From Chloranthus sessilifolius (Eukaryota; Streptophyta; Magnoliopsida; Chloranthales; Chloranthaceae), in contig CM037587.1 of NCBI GenBank assembly GCA_021018995.1, positions 14,633,366 through 14,697,365 on the forward strand: a stretch of DNA of 64,000 nucleotides. Reading direction: 5' to 3'. How positions within the stretch are numbered: position 1 is the first letter of the stretch; every line of letters starts with the position of its first letter. Positions 34,071-46,862 of the stretch are shown here, piece by piece. The position numbers were made by a program, and so were the translations under genes. Under the pieces are notes generated by a model. It was not told the origin of the DNA, did no database searches, and saw only the letters and a program-made list of their open reading frames with translations.

Positions 34071-37000
34071 TTAGGCGTGGGGTGGATATGCGTATGATTG
34101 CGGCGGGGCTATGCCCATTTGGATTTGATAGGCGGGAGCAGGGGTGGAAAAATACTGCCCTAAATCTAAGGGCTCCTCTTGGTATGCCGGTGTGGGAAAA
34201 TAATCGGCCAGATACAATGGCTCGATCACCCCAACAAATAGTTCATCTTCGTTCGACCTGGGGAGTGAAAACTCCTCTTGATTACTAATATAATCTGAAG
34301 GGTCAAACTCTTCTTCTCCCTCTTCTATCCAATGTAGGTTAGGCCTGGGGCCTCCTGGGTGCGGCGGTAGAGGGGCTTGATGGATATTTTGGTTCTGCCC
34401 TTGAGGAAGTGGCGGGGGAATGATTTTTCCCGCCTCTATAAGATCTTGGACCGTGTGCTTTAACAGGAAGCACCAGTCCGTAGGGTGACCCAGTCCCTGG
34501 TGGAAATTGCAATGCAGATTCGGATCATAGTTCCTTGGTATTGGGTGGGGTGGCGGGCGAGGTTGGAGTAAATTGACCAGGCCTTTCTGTAGCAATACCG
34601 ACAATAAGACACTCAGGGATTGCCCCTGCGGTGTGAACACTCGTTCAAAATGTGCTTTCATCTGCTCCTGGGTAAACGGGGCTCTTGGTCCATTGTTTGG
34701 CAGGTGGTTTGTAACTGAGTCGGGGGCATTAGTATTGGCCTGGAGGTAAACAAAGTTTTGTACCTCTGTCCCTGGTCTTCTTTCAATTCTCGGTTCGGCA
34801 GCTTTTCGAACCCCGGTGGCCCCGTTGTCCACATTCCTTCCAAACCTGCCTTCTCTAATGCCGTCTTCGCAACGATTGGCATTTCGAACCAGATCAGCAA
34901 AACTAGACTGCTGCTGATATACTAAAAAATCTGCGATGACAGGGAGGGCTCCCTTGGTTATCAATTCAATATGCTCATCATCGGGAATCTGATGAGTTAC
35001 CTGAGCGGCTAATGCCCTCCACCTCCCCAAGTAAGCACTGAATGTTTCATCATGTCTTTGCTTTAATCCGGCCAAATCTGGCTTCCTTGGTTCAATGTCC
35101 ATGTTATAGACATATTGTTCTTGAAATAAGCGTGTCAGATCTTTCTAATTTTTTATCATGGACGGTTCCAAGGATGTGAACCATCTCAGTGCTGGGCCCG
35201 TTAAACTCTTCTGGAACACTTTGATGAGGAGTGGTTCATCTCCGCCATACTGGCACATATCCCCACAGTAAGATTTTAAGTGAGCGATGGGGTTGCCAGT
35301 GCCATTATATTTATCGAATACTGACATCTTGAATTTCTGTGGCAGGGAGACATCGGAGAACAGACATAAGTCTGAAAAGTCTGTTGAATGTAGTTTTATT
35401 CCTCCCATCTTCATCAGCTGCTCCTGTATTCTGTCTATTTGTTCTTTCAGTTGTTCTGGTTCTTTTGAGGCTGCAGCGGGGACTGCTTCCCCCTGATTTT
35501 GTTCAACCCTAGGTGTGATGACGGTGGGCCCGGGAGGGTTAAAACTGGCAACTCTTCCACTGTTGCGGATCTCATCCTCCTCGTACTGTTGGTCATGGTA
35601 TTGGTGAGGGGCGAGTTCTGCTATTTGGACTTGGGGGGTGAGGGGTTGGATGACCTGTTGGGGCCATATGGTTTGTAGGGGATGAGAAGCGATAAATGGG
35701 TGAGCAGTTTGTGGGTAAGTGATGTGCTGAGTTGGGTGCACATTCTGGGGGTGATGGGGGTGTGATTGAGGTGGCGGGATGTTGTGGGTTTGAGGAATGG
35801 GATGAATTGGATTTCCCGTTGGAGGTGGGATGGGGGCGTAAGGGGTACAGGTGAACGAAAGTGAACGGGCTTTGATGAGCGTGGGTGGATGGGCCTTGGG
35901 TTTGTTTGATGGTTTTGGAAGGCTTGGACTGATGGGCCTTGTGCCTGGGTGTGGGGGTTAATATGACTTTGAGTCAATGGGCCTTGTTGGGTTTGGGCTA
36001 ATGGACCATGAGGGGGTTAGGTTTGGATTTGAGCCTAATGGGCTTGGGTCCATGGGCCTTGGGCTTGGGCCCATGGGTTTTGAGGGTTTTGGGCTTGGAC
36101 CTGATGGGCTTAGGTCCATGGGCCTTGAGGATTCTAGGCCTGGGTCTGATGGGCTTGGACTTGGGCCCATGGGTTTTGAGGGTCTTGGGCCTGGGACTGG
36201 TGGGCTTGGGCCCAAGGGTTTGGAGGGTTTTGGGCCTAGACCTAAGCCTAATGGGCTTGGGTCCATGGACCTTGAGGATTCTGGGTCTGATGGGCTTGGG
36301 CTTAGGCCCATGGGTTTTGAGGGTCTTGGGCCTGGGTCTCAGTCTGATGGGCTTGGGCTTGGGCCCATGGCTCTAGAGGTATTTGGGCTGGAGCCCATGG
36401 ATTTGTATGGATTTGGGTCTGGAATTGAGGTGGGGGATTTTGGGAGGTATGGATGATGGGTGGTTGGGCATGGTTAGGAGGGAACGGGGTATGGAGGTTT
36501 GGATGTGGGGTTGGAGATGTTGGGTTCCGAGAAGCAGCCCACAAGGCGTACATCGTTCTCATGTCCTCCATTGAGGGCATGGATTCAGGTGTGAGATTGG
36601 GGGGTGATGGCTCACTTAATGATGGAGGGGGTTGGGAGAAATTGGGCATGACCCGGGTAAATGGAGGGGTATGTTGGGATGTGGATGGGCCATGTGGTGG
36701 GAATGGTATGTGAGATGAGGTGGATGGGATGTAGGATTTTGGGAGCATGGATGATGAGAGGGATGGAACGTGGGAAGTAGGCGGGGGATGGGACTCCCTA
36801 TGGGGTCTTTGGAAATATGGGGATGCGGTAAGGGTGTTTGGATGGGAGATGGGGATGTATGGGTTGGTTGGGAAATGAGGGGTTTCAGTAGGGGATGAAA
36901 AGGGGGTATGTTGGGAGAATGTGAGGGAGGGGGATGGGGTGGAGGTAAACACGGGTGCCCCAAATGGACCCGTGATATCGAACCTGGTTTGGGTGAAGGT

Positions 37001-37165
37001 GTCGGAGATTGGGTCTTCTCCGATATGGGAATGGGATGGGGACGACGGCAGGGATGTATCGGCTCTTGACATAATCCGCTGACGAGTGTTGTATCGGTGT
37101 CTCGGATAAGGGCCGAATACCTTCCTTCTACGGGACGAGCTTGAGGTTGCCGTAGTGACGGTCAC
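34071..37165 (-). pseudogene. N gag, long form with Pro/Ser-rich N-terminus
   Basis: The N-terminal part has YPRHRYNTRQRIM and long Pro/Ser/Thr-rich sequence. There is no ATG at 37165, so the first Met may be MSRADTSL further in. A repeat-rich centre (35990-36400) follows, then the Gag core (MSVFDKYNGTGNPIAHLKSY; PALRWFTSLEP; ETFSAYLGRWRALAAQV) and the Tat-type zinc motif CNFHQGLGHPTDWCFLLKHT. One TAG at 35145-35147 lies in an otherwise continuous core frame; the N-terminal part is in other frames. Confidence 0.85.
35990..36400. repeat. Minisatellite-like repeats within N gag
   Basis: GGGCTTGGGCCCATGGG and GTTTTGAGGGTYTTGGGC units recur in variable order. On the coding strand they give Pro-Met-Gly-Pro-Ser/Lys-Pro repeats. 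The opposite strand is open by chance (159 residues, Gly/Leu-rich) and is not a gene. Confidence 0.85.
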
Positions 37166-38429
37166 ACCAAAATGTACTCTTTTTGTTTTCTTTTCTCTTT
37201 TTGTGTTTGTTTTGTTTTTGTTTGGTTTCTTCTTTTTTTTTTTGGAAAATGATTTTCGATTGATGATTTTTTTTGAAGAGAGATTTCTTTTGATTTTTTT
37301 TTATGGAGAATACTCCCCTTTGCTTAGATGAATAATGACCTAGTGCGGGAACCCTTTCATTCTATTGAAGGTGCGGGAATCCACGCAAACGACCCGATCC
37401 CCCAGAGCAAATCAATGAAAAGTTGCCTTCTTGTGATTGGGCGGGGGCATGTTGGGTGTTAGAGGATGTGGGAGGCTACTGCGGGCACTAATACCGCTAA
37501 TCGGGGACTTGGGGTGATGGATTGGGCCTCAGGTCGGGTTGTTGTGGCCCAGTGTATACTGGGCGTATATATTATGCACGCCCGACCAAAAAAATGTAGA
37601 TTTTGGCTGGGCGTATGTATTATATATGCCTGGCTATTTTCTGGGGATTTTGGCTAGGCGTATATAATATACGCTGGCAAAACACTTCTCTGCCTTAGTT
37701 TGATGAGCAACAATAAGCCGAATGTGGGTCTTTGAACTGGTTTCTGGGGAGGGATGCTCCCGAGGACTGCTGAGTATGTTATCGGGTCCCTCCTTTCCGT
37801 TTCCTAGGGATACACGGCTGAATTTTGGGTTTCTACGCTCTCACCAATGCGGGTTTTACGGCTTGATCGGAATTGGTAACCCAACCGATATACCTCCGAT
37901 GCAAGCGCCTTCTCAGGTACTGGAAGGGGTGGTTCTTTTCAAGATCATCACCACGAGGGCTGCCGCCTTACTGGGAACCGGGTAAATTGTATCTGTGCCT
38001 AAACCCCCCAAAAACTACCCAAAAACGCAAAAATAAATTTAATTATGTCCCCACACTGTTGGTTCACTTTTAGTTAACAATTTTTATAGGGGAGTAAAAT
38101 TAAGTCCAAAATCGGGTCGGGGATGACAAGCCCGTGCTGCCTCAACGGGCCGGCGTTCAATGGTGAGATATGATGACTGAAATGAAAAGCGCACGTAGGC
38201 CCGCCAAACGGCTAAGGTGGCTTAAATGACAAGAATCAGAAAAACAGGAATTTAAAGGCACACGTAGGCCCGCCAATCGGCTAAGGCACTTAAAGGACTG
38301 AATCGTAGGGGTGAGTACGTTAGAAAAAACAACAAAAATATAGAAAAAAAATAGCAGAAAATAAGAAAAAGAACAGCAATGGTTAGTAAAAAAAGAAAGG
38401 CCAACAAGAGGAGAAGCGCTAGGGTGATG
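37166..38429 (-). other. N leader between PBS and gag, with palindromes
   Basis: No convincing frame. Three copies of the LTR palindrome in decayed form lie at about 37558-37584, 37608-37634 and 37653-37676 (arms GGGCGTATATA, GGCGTATGTA, AGGCGTATATA). A direct repeat of CACGTAGGCCCGCCAAWCGGCTAAGG occurs at about 38191 and 38261, with a long A-rich run between 38320 and 38400. Confidence 0.75.
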
Positions 38430-38447
38430 TCCCCAGCAGAGTCGCCA
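38430..38447 (-). other. Primer binding site of N
   Basis: TGGCGACTCTGCTGGGGA on the minus strand, two bases from the 5' LTR. This is the form seen in Ogre/Tat elements, reported there as complementary to a tRNA-Arg; the tRNA identity is from memory. Confidence 0.85.
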
Positions 38448-38449
38448 TC

Positions 38450-40043
38450 TGTGCGACCATGGATCCTCTCGAACCCGTCGCGGCGATGCGCTCGCTTTTA
38501 ATGAAAATGTAGACTTGCCACCCAGAGCTTTTGGTGACCCGGGAAACCTTCAAATCAATATTTTGAGCACCGAAGTGCTAAATATGACTCTGATTTATCG
38601 GTCCTTGCCAAAGGCTCTAGGGTAGGGGCTTCGGTTATCGATCGGGAAGGGCTTAGGCACCTGATCAACCCGCATACAGCGGTCTCTATCTATGGCCAAA
38701 ATAAACTAAAAAGAAATAAAAATAAGGGCGGAGTTTCCCCTTGCCCGAAGGCAATACGGTCATATCAAGCTTTGAGCCAAAATCGAAATTTCGGCGGAGT
38801 AACGGCTTGAATCCTTGGACGGAGGAGACACCAAGAAGGTAGAGGAAGAGAGGGGTGAGCCGGAGCTCACGGGCCCTTGTTGCTCCGTGGAAATCCTTCG
38901 CTTTGGCGTGCTTTCGATGGTTTAAACGGAATGGAAATGGGCTCTAAAGCTAGGGTTCGGTAAATAGGAAGTGTAGAGTATAGCTAGAGGCTAGGTTTTG
39001 GCTAGAGGGGGTGATCTAATGGTGGAAAAGGGTTGAAAAGGGGAAACAAAGCATGCTGGAATTTTTTGCTCAGGAGTGCACTAGGGTTTTCTTTCTCTCA
39101 AGCTTAAAATTTTCACTCTTAATTCTTCAACCCTTAAGGAAGAGGGGGGCCTCTCTATTTATAGAGAAGGGGAGGGTTAGGGGCTTACTTAAGAGCTAAG
39201 TGGTTTAGCAATTAGGTAATCCCCCATCTAAGGTTTTCTAGGTTTTCAAGGTCCTAAGGTTTTGGGAAATTTGTTTTAATGGTAGATGATGGGGTGATAC
39301 CAAAGGTGACTTAAGGGTTGAAAATAAGCTCAAAGGGGGTGCAACCAAGCTCAAGACACCCACCCCAACTAAGGGGATGGTCAAAAGGTCAAATCAGATG
39401 AAGGGAATTCGAGCTCCTGAGGATAGTTACTGTAGCTAAGCTGGGCATATATATTATATACGCCCAGTTTAGGCACAGCGAATTTCACCAAAAACAGGGG
39501 AGCTTTGAGAAGATGAAGCCCGCGGTGGGTCCCATATATACTGGGCCCATATATTATATACGCCCGGCCAAATTTCTCCCAAAATAGGCAGGCGTATATA
39601 ATATATACGCCTGACTAATCTGGGGAAAAAATGACTGGGCATATGTAATATCCACGCCTGAGTAAAGGTCCTATGATTTTATGTGAAACTGGAACAGCCA
39701 TAACTTTTGAACCATAGCTCCAAATTGGGTGATCTTTAGCTTGTTGGAAAGCTAGAGAAGTCCTCTCTCCAATGGTATAGGCTCATCCTTGGTAATGGTC
39801 TGTTTGAAATTCTGTAGCTCTCCTCCCATCAACTGCCCGGAAGGGTTTAAGTTAGGTATGGGAAGGGATTCTAGGGTTTAGGGGCGATCTCTAAGGGTTG
39901 GGAAATGGTTCTAAAGGGTTCAGAGTGATTCCTAAAGGTCTGGGTGGATTTCTAAGGGTTCAGGGGTGCCATCGGAAGCACAGGGGTACATCTCTCCCGA
40001 AGTACAGATTGATCGGGCCTTGGGCCGAATTTGGGTGTCTACA
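38450..40043 (-). repeat. 5' LTR of N (1594 bp)
   Basis: Starts TGTGCGACCATGG and ends GTGTCTACA on the plus strand, followed by ATATG. Copies of the 3' LTR features are present: TATA box (39155-39163, minus) and palindromes (39440, 39540, 39588-39612). In the first 290 bp I count about nine differences from the other LTR. Confidence 0.93.
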
Positions 40044-40516
40044 ATATGTAATTGAAATTTGGCTAGCATGCTTGTGAGTTATATGTGTGGACTGAGACAT
40101 GTAATGGACATCGTGATTCAGGATAAACTCACTGTGGAACAAGTTGTTGAACTCATCTGACCATGAATCTCTGCACGTGCGTTCAACATGAATACAAGTA
40201 GGGAAAACACCTTACCAACTTATATGTTCTCTCGAAGTCATGTTTCATGATGCTATTTTCAATATGAATTACATCCTCGCCATTGATTTCATTTATGTAT
40301 TTTTGCCATGATTATTTTTATGACTCTTGAAACTTGAAAATACGAATATTTGATGATACATTTGCATTCACGTCTTGCACAATTTCCTTATATACGCCTC
40401 TTTATTTTCGTGGGTACTTGTCATGTAGTGTGCTCGTTCGCAAAACTTGTATACCACCCATGTGTACTCGGTCTATGCTTATGTGTTATGCATTTATGAA
40501 CATGTGTAATGAGGAA

Positions 40517-40730
40517 TGGAGTCTCCATGAGAGAGGTGGAGTCCCCGGGATCACGACCCTATGTCCGCTATAGATTGCTCAGTTCCCTAATACGGGAAGC
40601 CTTGCCATGTGACTCGATTTCGAGTGTATTATATGTAAGGGGAGTGGAGTCTCCATGAGAGGGGTGGAGTCCCCGGGGTTACAACCCTGTGTCCGATACA
40701 GACTGCTCAGTTCCCTAATACGGGATACTT
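40517..40730. repeat. Tandem duplication in LTR B (about 125-bp spacing)
   Basis: TGGAGTCTCCATGAGAG...GGTGGAGTCCCCGGG...TGCTCAGTTCCCTAATACGGGA occurs at about 40517-40597 and again at 40645-40726 with few changes. Solo LTR E has its own 44-bp repeats in the corresponding region. Confidence 0.8.
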
Positions 40731-41608
40731 ACTATAATGCCATATGATATGCTTTGTCTCGAACCATGCTATATGATCCGTTTTGATATGAACCCTTGCC
40801 ATGTACTGAGAAATGTCCTTCCTACTCGTTTCGTCATATGCATTGATTTTGTCTGAACTCTCTTGTCTCGTTATGCATAGTGTAAACATGTTTGAACGCT
40901 CTCATGATTTGACCAGCTGAGATTTATGCATGTTTTTGTTTAAATTTGATATATTTGAATATAAACGCAAGTTTTAGTCGTCTTCAACTATGCATCAAGA
41001 ATATGAATTTGAATTATAAGGTGTGATTTACCATGGTAAATTTTCTCTACTGAGCTTGGATGAAGCTCACCCCTCGACTATACATCACAGCTGCAAGTGA
41101 GGACTTGGAGCGTGATCCGAAAAGGGAGGATGATTGGGACTACAACCCCGAGGAGGAGGAGGATCTGCCTGAAGGGCATTATCCTTAGCTAGGAGCAATT
41201 TTTGGGAGAAGTTTTTGCTTGTTTTAAGAGATTTTGATAAGGAAAGGTAAAGGGAATTGTAACTAAAGGACATGATATGATTTTGATCCGCTGTTTAGAT
41301 GAATGTCGCCCTTCGTCGGTGGATGTTTACTTTTGGACATGTATATACCGTAGCTTATAATGTGAGTTCTTATGTTTCCATTATATCCATGCTTAGCTCT
41401 GTCACGCTTTTGTGTTGCACACTTTGCTTCCGCTTATGTGAGCTTACTAGTATGCGATAACTCGATCCTTCCTATTGTGTAATGTGAGGAAAAAATGAGC
41501 TGTCATGAAGTGATGTTGCACATCAGTACCATAGCATAACTGTGAATCGGGTCTTGTGAGTGATCCGACGGCACGGGATTTTATGGTAAGGAAATCCGGG
41601 CTGTCACA

Positions 41609-42183
41609 TATCTGTAGTTTCTCAGAAGCAATTGACGACTGTGGCTGAGGGATGAAAGATATAATTTGATTGCTTTCAAGTTTAGATTTATTTTATTACA
41701 ATTTCGTACTTTGTAAACATCTTCAAGTTTTAATTTGAATTGACGACTCAGGTTGAGATTTGCAGATTAGTGTAATGGTTTTTATTTTCCATCTTTAATT
41801 TTCTAGAGTTTGATTGACGCCCAAATTTCTGGTAGTTTAAAGATTAGTATAAATCTATATTGAATGGTGTTAGTTTTTTATTGACGCCCAAATTCTAGAA
41901 GACTGAGATATAGTGTAATGGTATTTTCAAATTGTAAGCATCCAATAGCTGAAGGAGGAGTATTTAGGATTTGTTTTTTGCAGAATTTAGTTTAAGAAAC
42001 TATTCTTTTATTCATATTTCTCAAGTAGTTTAGGAACTTAAAAGATAAGTATAAGTTTTCAAAAAATTAGTATATACGTGCAAAAAATATAATCTCATGA
42101 AAACGATCCTATGTTATGCTATAATTTCCATTGTGCGCTTGCAATAGGTTAAGACTTAATTAGATACACATAAATAGCGATCA
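41609..42183 (+). repeat. 5' LTR of A, second part
   Basis: Resumes with TATCTGTAGTTTCTCAG after LTR B and aligns with 47709-48312. Ends TAGCGATCA, followed by the primer binding site. Confidence 0.9.
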
Positions 42184-42189
42184 AGTTTT

Positions 42190-42207
42190 AGGCGCCGCTT
42201 CTGGGGA
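42190..42207 (+). other. Primer binding site of A (Athila/tRNA-Asp type, diverged)
   Basis: AGGCGCCGCTTCTGGGGA, close to TGGCGCCGTTGCCGGGGA, the site common in Athila elements and complementary to tRNA-Asp. Six bases from the LTR end. Confirms 41609-42183 as the 5' LTR end. Confidence 0.75.
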
Positions 42208-42509
42208 TAGCATTTTATTTTTGTCTTTATATTAATTTAAGAAAACAAGTATTTATCTTTCTCTTTTTATGTTTCTTTATATGTTTAATTTTCTTTTATT
42301 ACTTCTTAAATCTTTTGCAGGTTTATTCGGAGTGATGAATCAGAGTTTCAACTTCCCCTGATCAGAGAAGTTCGAGGCTCAGATTTTTTTTCTCACCCTG
42401 CTTTCTAAAATAAAAATCAAATAAAACTAAAAATAAAATAGACATTTGTAATAATTATTTTAGGTCCTTACTCTATCCTATCTTTATTATGGTAGGTAAA
42501 GACTGATAT

Positions 42510-43600
42510 GTGGCAATGACAATGGGAGAATACTATGCATTGACACCTCTTACACCTCCCCCATGTATTCAAATACACCCTACGGTTGGTAATAGGACAT
42601 TTGAAATTACGCCCAATGTGCTTCAAATACTTTCGAATTTTCATAGGCTAATGGACGAAGGCCCCTATTTGCTTTTAAATAAGTTCATAAAAGTATGCAC
42701 TATGATTCAAATTAAGAACTTGACAGAAGCATCCACTCGGATGAGACTGTTTGCATATTCTCTGAGAGATGAAGCAAAGCAGTGGATAAATTCTTTACCT
42801 CATAATTCGATTGCTAATTGGAAAGGACTGGAACTTATGTTTCTTACAAAATTCTTTCCAATCTGCAAGTCGAATAAAATCCAAAATCTTATTATAATAT
42901 TTCACCAATTCCTGAATGAATCTCTTCAGGAATGTTGAAACCGTCTTAAGGATCTTCTACATAAGTGCCCTCACCACAAGGTTACGCGCTAGCAACTTGT
43001 GCTCAGTTTCTATGAAGGCCTTGATGATGGAACTCGGCATATGATTGATGTGGCTTGTGGTGGTATATTTCATAAATTGACAACAGAAGAAGCTTAGGAG
43101 CTATTCGAGACCCTTAGCGAGGAACCGATGCGACACCATGCATCGGGTGAGGTTGATTCAAAGACTTTAAGGAATACACCTCCTAAGCAAGGAGGATTAT
43201 ATAAATTAAAGTCAATGATGAAAGGTCTTCCAAGGATGAAGTTGTGAAAACTAAGAGTTCAATCTCTGGTAGGTATAAAATCGTACCCAACATCTCAAAG
43301 AGGAGGAGCTTGTGGTTCTTACCATAGCCTAACTCAAGCAGTTTCCCAACCTCCAATTGTTTCTCCTTACCCCACAAAAGCCCAAAACTACATTGCTACA
43401 GAGGATGCCCTGTTGTAAATAGCTTAAAGCTGGGTGCAACACTGCCGTATCCAAACACAGTTACTCAACCACCCTCGACAATCTATCGTAAGGTTAAAAA
43501 CTCAAATTGAGCGACTAACCCTTTTTGAAAGAAGAAGTAACTTATTCCCTTCACTAGTTGGTACATCTAGAGGATGTATATTTATGGGAGGCACATAAAC
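42510..43600 (+). pseudogene. A gag (Athila-like)
   Basis: The first frame (42510-42938) carries NFHRLMDEGPYLLLNKF, RLFAYSLRDEAKQWINSLP and FLTKFFPICKSNKIQN, the core of Athila Gag. A TGA at about 42936 replaces Trp, then FYEGLDDGTRHMIDVACGG and KLTTEEA-stop-ELFETLSE follow, and weaker C-terminal pieces with a QIERLTLFER heptad-like stretch to about 43600. Stops and frameshifts throughout. No zinc knuckle is evident. Confidence 0.82.
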
Positions 43601-46600
43601 TCCCTCTACTTTAAATTGAATTCCTCTAGAACCTGTCGAGTTACCGACTCACTCATAGCAAAATCCTGTAGCATATGTATATAATTTAATATTAGAGAGT
43701 ACTCTACGATCTACAGTGTACAAGAGTACATTCAATTGTTAAGACCTTCTTGTCAGGTCACAATCACTTTGAAAGTATGGATTTGCGATTTTCTTGTGAT
43801 TTATAGAGTCAAATCGTAGCGACTATGATTTGAAGTGTCATAGGACCTCATTTTCGTTCTACAAGAACTGCAAACGATAATTCTAGGGAACAAGTGATTT
43901 CAGTGTTCAATCTTATCGACTACGTTGGAACTTGAACCCATTTAATTCATAGAGGAAGTAGACATGCATCGCATTCAATATCTCCACTTGCCAACTACCC
44001 AAGCCTATAAGCCTATGCCTTAACACGTGAACTCTTCCCTTTCCTATAAAACCAGGCCTTCACCTTCCCAAAAACTCATCTCTTTTGTCTAACTTTCATA
44101 CCCTAATTCTAATGGCAAAAGAACCTAACCAAAGTGATTTCAATAAACAACATGATAGAATCCTTGAGATAGACAAGGCTGCCTGGCGGCAGAAAAGAGA
44201 GTAGAAAATCTGAAGCGCCAGCGACCTGTACCAGATGCTGAATCGTCCACCGAAACTACCATTTATCCTAACCTAACCCAAATTTGACATCACATTCAAA
44301 AAACCCATTTTCTCCCACTTACTAACCTTTATACCATCACAACCCACCTCGAATGCGAGCTCCTATATGATGATGGTGGGTTGAGCCATCCCTCGCCACC
44401 CTCTCCATTGCTTATCTTCTCTCCCTGCCTGTGTTTCAATCTCTAGGTAGGTTCTTTACAGGGGAGCAGTATGGGTAAAGGGTGATCCGGATATGTGTTC
44501 ACTTCCCCACGCTTCAGAGAACCTCTGTTGTGGCAGGGCATTGCTTTTAAGGAAGACCGGTGATATGCTCTATTCGGAGGAGAGATTTTGAAAGGTCGTG
44601 AGAAGTGTTCCGACAGCTCTTGGAGTAGCAACCCTGCTAAGGTGTGGATACTCCTTTGGTAGGAAGGAATGAGAGACTCTAATCAAACGTGGTTAGAAGC
44701 CAAGGACCGATCTTTTCAAAAACATTTTCTCTCGGACGGTGTTGCCAGTATCATCAATAGTGTGTGTCTAGATTTTTACTAAGTTTATACTTTTATGTAA
44801 TTAGCTTTTACTTTTTCATTAATTTTTCTTTTCATGTTCATTGTAAATATTTAGATAATATATGATATTTTTCTTTTGACTAACTATGTAATTGTTACTA
44901 ATTTCTCTTTAATTTTTATTATTGATGTCTCTTAGAATAAAACGGATGTGTTTTCCTTAAGTTTGGGGGACATTCTCTAAAGATTTATTTTTATTTGTTA
45001 AACAATCAATAATATCAGTAATTTTTCAGGTAAATAAATTTTAAGTTTCCCCTATTTTTGTGCCAATGAGGGCATTGTCCAACGTTAGTTTTGGGGGATA
45101 CACAACTTCTGTGTATAATAGTAGTATATTAGTATGATCAGTTTTACTTAGTTTGTTTTTGCATAATTTTAAAAAAATATATAGTTTTATAGTTAATCAT
45201 TATATGTGAATTGTGATAGAAAAAATTACAAATCTTGAAAACTTACGATCCATCATAGTAGAAGTTCAATAATCAAGAATATAGAACAGTTACAATTCAT
45301 GTTTAGCTCGTTGAACACTATATTAGAATGAATGTTTGAAACAATAGATTGATCTGAACTGTAATATTTTAGACTATAGGTTCAAAACTATAAACGAGTG
45401 AGCATTAGAGACGAATTTTCCTTTCTTTGGGAGAGAGACTGCATCTATTTAAGTCAAAATTTCTTTAAACTTCAATGCTTTTATGAAATCTCATATTGCT
45501 GAATTTTAAATCAAAATATTCTATGACTATGATAACCTGATTTTTTGTCTATTATCAAAACAATAAGGCATCTATGCTAGCAAATTGTAAAGATGATTAA
45601 AGGCCATCTGTTATTTAAATCAGAGCCAAAAAGCCAAAATCTCATAAAATAACTTATCCTTTGAACCCATATTAGAAGCCTAAATTGAATTTCTTTGTAC
45701 CAAAATTTTAAACCCTTAACCATATGTACCACTCAAAGCTTTCAATCTTTAACCCTTTCAATTTCTGAGAGTTTAGAATATAAAAGAAGGGAAGAGGAGG
45801 GAGTGAAGGGAGTAAAAATAAAAAACAGATAAGGGGAATGGTAAAAGAGTGCAGTTGAAGAAATCAATTGAAGAATATGGGAGAAGAGATGAAAAATCGT
45901 AAAAAGGTAATTTAAAAAGACGATTTAGAAAGAAAAGAAAGAAAAATCATAAAATACGATTTTACAAATCAATTGAAGAAATGGGATTTACAAAATAAGA
46001 AAAATAAAAAGTAGTAAATGGGATACTTACTGAAGTAGACAAGAAGAAGAAAAGATAGGAGAAAGAAGAGCTAAGTTTTCAGAAATTTTTTGAATCCCTT
46101 TCTATTTTTCTTTGACACCTTCTGAAACCCAAAGCCCCTTTACAAGCCGAAGAAAAGACCTTTCTGATTTATAATTTGCAAAAGCATAATCTTAGTAGAG
46201 ATATGAAAAATAGATATTATGGATTATACAGGGAATCATATGAATATAATAGATTATCTTTTCTATGAGATTGAAAATTTTTGCAATTATTCTTTGACTG
46301 AATTTTTCTGAAAAATATACTGTGAAAACCCAAAAGTTTCGATATTTTTTTGAGAGTATGTCAATAGTGAGGTTTTGAATGAAAATATTTTTAAAATTTT
46401 TAGTTTAGAAAATTTTATGAAGAATAAATTGTTCACTGATGCATACCCTCCCTGCTTATTATGAATTTAAATTGTTGGAGTTCTAATCATGGATAACTGT
46501 TATAATGGAAAGCAAGGATAAAAGATTGGGTCATTTTAGAAAATCATAACAAACTATGTGATGATCAACATAGTTAATTTAATTATTATACGAAAATTAG

Positions 46601-46851
46601 TTTAGATTTTTAACCTTTTGTTTTTTATAAAATTTGAAAAATATTTTGAAAAATTTAAATATATTTAAAGTTTGTAGGTAGCTTCACTGGAAACCTTCAG
46701 AAGACTACAACTCCTCCACTAGGGATCACCTAGGAGTTTTAAAGGCTTGTTGTATTTGCTAAATGCAATCGTGCTCCCTACGAAAGTGGCATTTAAATTC
46801 TTAGTTTAGGATGTTTTATATTTTCTTGTTTGCTAGGGACTAGCAAAGCGT
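43601..46851 (+). other. Non-coding interior of A where pol would be
   Basis: No RT, integrase or protease motif on either strand. A TATA-like CCTATAAAACC at about 44043 precedes an ATG at 44112 with a 31-codon frame. AAGTTTGGGGGAC at about 44960 and GTTAGTTTTGGGGGA near 45085 resemble the GTTTGGGGG boxes found near the 3' end of Athila elements. An A/G-rich stretch at 45780-46010 contains several AATCGTAAA/TTTACGATT elements like those in the LTR. Confidence 0.7.
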
Positions 46852-46862
46852 AAGTTAGGGGG
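46852..46862 (+). other. Polypurine tract of A
   Basis: AAGTTAGGGGG directly before the 3' LTR start TGTAATCAGTCAC; typical position and composition. Confidence 0.8.

Larger units (their letters stand above)
21747..40043 (-). mobile_element. Element N: 18.3-kb Tat/Ogre-type retrotransposon
   Basis: Minus-strand element with LTRs 38450-40043 (5') and 21747-23341 (3'), perfect ATATG duplications (21742-21746, 40044-40048), PBS TGGCGACTCTGCTGGGGA and PPT AAAGAGGGGC. Order: long leader, Pro/Ser-rich gag, protease, G-patch segment, intron, RT, RNase H, second (archaeal-type) RNase H, integrase without chromodomain, then 4.8 kb with an antisense frame. Dual RNase H is the mark of the Tat lineage; size and the intron recall Ogre, the antisense frame recalls Grande/Retand. 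The LTRs are about 97% alike by eye, so it is among the youngest here, but several frameshifts and an integrase Asp-to-Asn change disable it. Confidence 0.93.
20147..41608 (+). mobile_element. B: solo LTR inserted in A, itself split by N
   Basis: Two parts, 20147-21746 and 40049-41608, joined across element N, give about 3.16 kb beginning TGTAACACCCCG and ending GGCTGTCACA. It is flanked by perfect TATCT duplications (20142-20146, 41609-41613). The uninterrupted site TAGATATCTGTAGTTTCTCAG is intact in the A 3' LTR near 47708, proving the insertion. No PBS, gag or pol of its own, so it is a solo LTR left by LTR-LTR recombination. Related in sequence to solo LTR E. Strand is set by similarity to LTRs D and E. 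Confidence 0.9.

Noticed and set aside
35977..36456. 159-residue Gly/Leu-rich open frame on the plus strand
   Set aside because: It is the complement of the Pro-rich repeats of N gag; low complexity keeps both strands open.
43183..43377. Minus-strand 64-residue frame in A
   Set aside because: Opposite the C-terminal part of the A gag remnant, which fits the element's orientation.
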